Positions 33,288 through 34,471 of a DNA stretch of 34,471 bases are shown here, one piece after another (position 1 is the stretch's first letter; every line of letters starts with the position of its first letter). Made by a program: the position numbers and the translations under genes. Source of the DNA: Dysgonamonadaceae bacterium (GTDB taxonomy: Bacteria > Bacteroidota > Bacteroidia > Bacteroidales > Azobacteroidaceae); assembly GCA_031287395.1 (NCBI GenBank), contig JAITTA010000180.1:1-34471 (forward strand). The letters are read 5' to 3'. The notes beneath the pieces were generated by a model, which saw only the letters and a list, made by a program, of their open reading frames with translations, made no database searches and was not told where the DNA came from.

Positions 33288-33307
33288 TTACAACATATAA
33301 GTTGTAA
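33288..33307. repeat. 20-bp palindrome upstream of the greA promoter
   Basis: TTACAAC and GTTGTAA (33288-33294, 33301-33307) flank a 6-base centre, beginning 14 bases upstream of the -33 element. With no T-tract it is not a good terminator; it could be an operator, or weak 3' processing of the upstream gene. Confidence 0.45.
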
Positions 33308-33337
33308 GTTTGGTTTACTCATGACAAAACTTAAAAC

Positions 33338-34471
33338 TTAAAAAACTATTTCTTTTTCCAGGTTATCGAACGATTCTATCCGTTTGATGATTTCTCCTTT
33401 GCGATTCATCAGGAATGCGGTAGGAAGATTTTTTACATTGTAGTTCAAAGCATATTGCGAGTACATCGATTTCCTGTCCCATACACAAATCCAGGGAAGA
33501 TTGATTGCGGCGTTTTTCCAGAAATGTTCGTCCGCATCGAGTGATATCTGGAAGATTTCAAATCCATGAGATTTATTTTTTTTATAAAATTCATTTAAAA
33601 TGATATTATGAGCGGGAGATTCTTTCATTTGGTAAGCCGTGAAATCAACCAGAATCACTTTCCCCTTGCAGGATTCGAATAAGGATATTTCCCGGTCTTC
33701 TATATTGGGTAATTTTATTTCGAAATGGGTTGAATCTTCGACTGCCGTATATTCTACCGGGCGTTCTCCCCGGATTGATTTCAAGGCCTGGATGGCCATC
33801 GTATATAACTGTTTCGACCGGGTTGCTTCCGGATAATACTGATTCCAGCTTGTGGCTATGGCTCCTAATGCCTTGTAATCTTCCTTGTCGTACGGATCAA
33901 AAATTAACATTCCATTAATTTGTTGGAATAAAGCGAAATATGCAGAAGAAGATCTGGGATTGTCGTAGATATATTTCTTTGCATTTTCTTTGTATTGATT
34001 GAGTACAGGCACTATCTGATCCATGTATTGATCGACCGTGATTTTTTTGTCGTTGAATTCTTTGCGGAGTTTATTGTATGCAACGCTGGCTTTGAGTTGC
34101 ATCATAGTCAGTTCTTTGATTTTATTGCACTCTTCCGAACCTTCCACTGCATATCCTTGTGCGAAATTGGATGCATTCGACTGGATTTTGATGGTTTCCG
34201 TACTATCGATCGCAATGTTGATCAATTGTCCGTCCAACCTTAACCGGTAAAAATCGGGTTCTCCCGGATTAGCCTGCCTGAATTTGAAGTTCCCTTTTTC
34301 ATTTAATTTCATCGAATCCAGAATTTCGACTTTTGAAATTCCGATGCGTTCGAAATACATTGTTTTGTTATTTGCTTCTACAATGTTTCCCTCTATGGTG
34401 AAACGGTTGTCTTTTTCGAATACTTTATATACAATGAACAAAAGTACGAAAGCGCATATAATGATCAGCAG
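33338..34471 (-). CDS. Envelope thioredoxin-like protein with DUF4369-like domain and no CxxC (5' end outside window)
   Basis: The frame is open to the right edge, so the start lies outside; apparent starts inside the window are only a TTG within the membrane segment. The visible N terminus is a hydrophobic span (LLIIICAFVLLFIVYKV) and then a DUF4369-like beta domain (FTIEGNIVEANNKTMYFERIG). A helical middle and a C-terminal thioredoxin-like fold follow, with VILVDFTAYQMKESPAHN where TlpA proteins have the WCxPC centre. No redox Cys pair is present, though the cis-Pro segment NLPTAFLMN is kept. It is probably membrane-anchored and periplasmic, with a binding or scaffold role. Confidence 0.8.
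   Translation of the reverse strand: MLIIICAFVLLFIVYKVFEKDNRFTIEGNIVEANNKTMYFERIGISKVEILDSMKLNEKGNFKFRQANPGEPDFYRLRLDGQLINIAIDSTETIKIQSNASNFAQGYAVEGSEECNKIKELTMMQLKASVAYNKLRKEFNDKKITVDQYMDQIVPVLNQYKENAKKYIYDNPRSSSAYFALFQQINGMLIFDPYDKEDYKALGAIATSWNQYYPEATRSKQLYTMAIQALKSIRGERPVEYTAVEDSTHFEIKLPNIEDREISLFESCKGKVILVDFTAYQMKESPAHNIILNEFYKKNKSHGFEIFQISLDADEHFWKNAAINLPWICVWDRKSMYSQYALNYNVKNLPTAFLMNRKGEIIKRIESFDNLEKEIVF

Overview
The window looks like a Bacteroidales chromosome, possibly Odoribacter/Butyricimonas-like (genus is inference). Signs are a SusC/SusD pair, many outer-membrane lipoprotein signals, a fused MurF-alanine racemase, a methylmalonyl-CoA epimerase/decarboxylase operon, a small RRM protein, and promoters with the Bacteroidetes -7 box TAnnTTTG. 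Most of it is housekeeping chromosome; 1-2908 looks more accessory.

Layout. 1-2908 (+): end of an unidentified Cys-containing protein, a short LanC-like protein without zinc ligands, and two glycosyltransferases (GT4 and GT2 types), tightly packed; probably the tail of a peptide or glycoconjugate natural-product locus. 2903-5128 (-): a cytoplasmic GH13 enzyme and an RRM RNA-binding protein with its own promoter and long leader. 5160-13269 (-): SusC, SusD, DUF4843-like lipoprotein, PKD-like lipoprotein and TlpA-like thioredoxin, an outer-membrane uptake operon with no glycosidase. 13385-18377 (-): mce-mmdA-(lamin-tail/OadG)-mmdC-mmdB, the sodium-pumping succinate-to-propionate module, ending in a strong terminator. 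18571-24893 (+): M16 protease with a TTG start, C69 dipeptidase, a phosphohexomutase interrupted by an in-frame stop, a DUF2461 protein and an AraC regulator. 24919-28010 (+): a DUF2027-Smr protein and an OmpA-like/TPR lipoprotein. 28006-34471 (-): a BlaI-like gene remnant, tsaC, fabI, murF-alr, HIT protein, greA and a partial thioredoxin-like protein lacking CxxC.

The most notable non-coding structures are: (i) three copies of one palindromic element, made of 10-bp GGGAGTTACA units around a 20-bp core, filling all three larger gaps of the mmd operon, one copy with the core flipped; (ii) a textbook intrinsic terminator between the greA promoter and its ribosome-binding site, which suggests attenuation; (iii) a 9 x 8-bp tandem array directly upstream of the fabI -7 box. 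The phosphohexomutase stop codon and the BlaI-like remnant are the clearest signs of gene decay.
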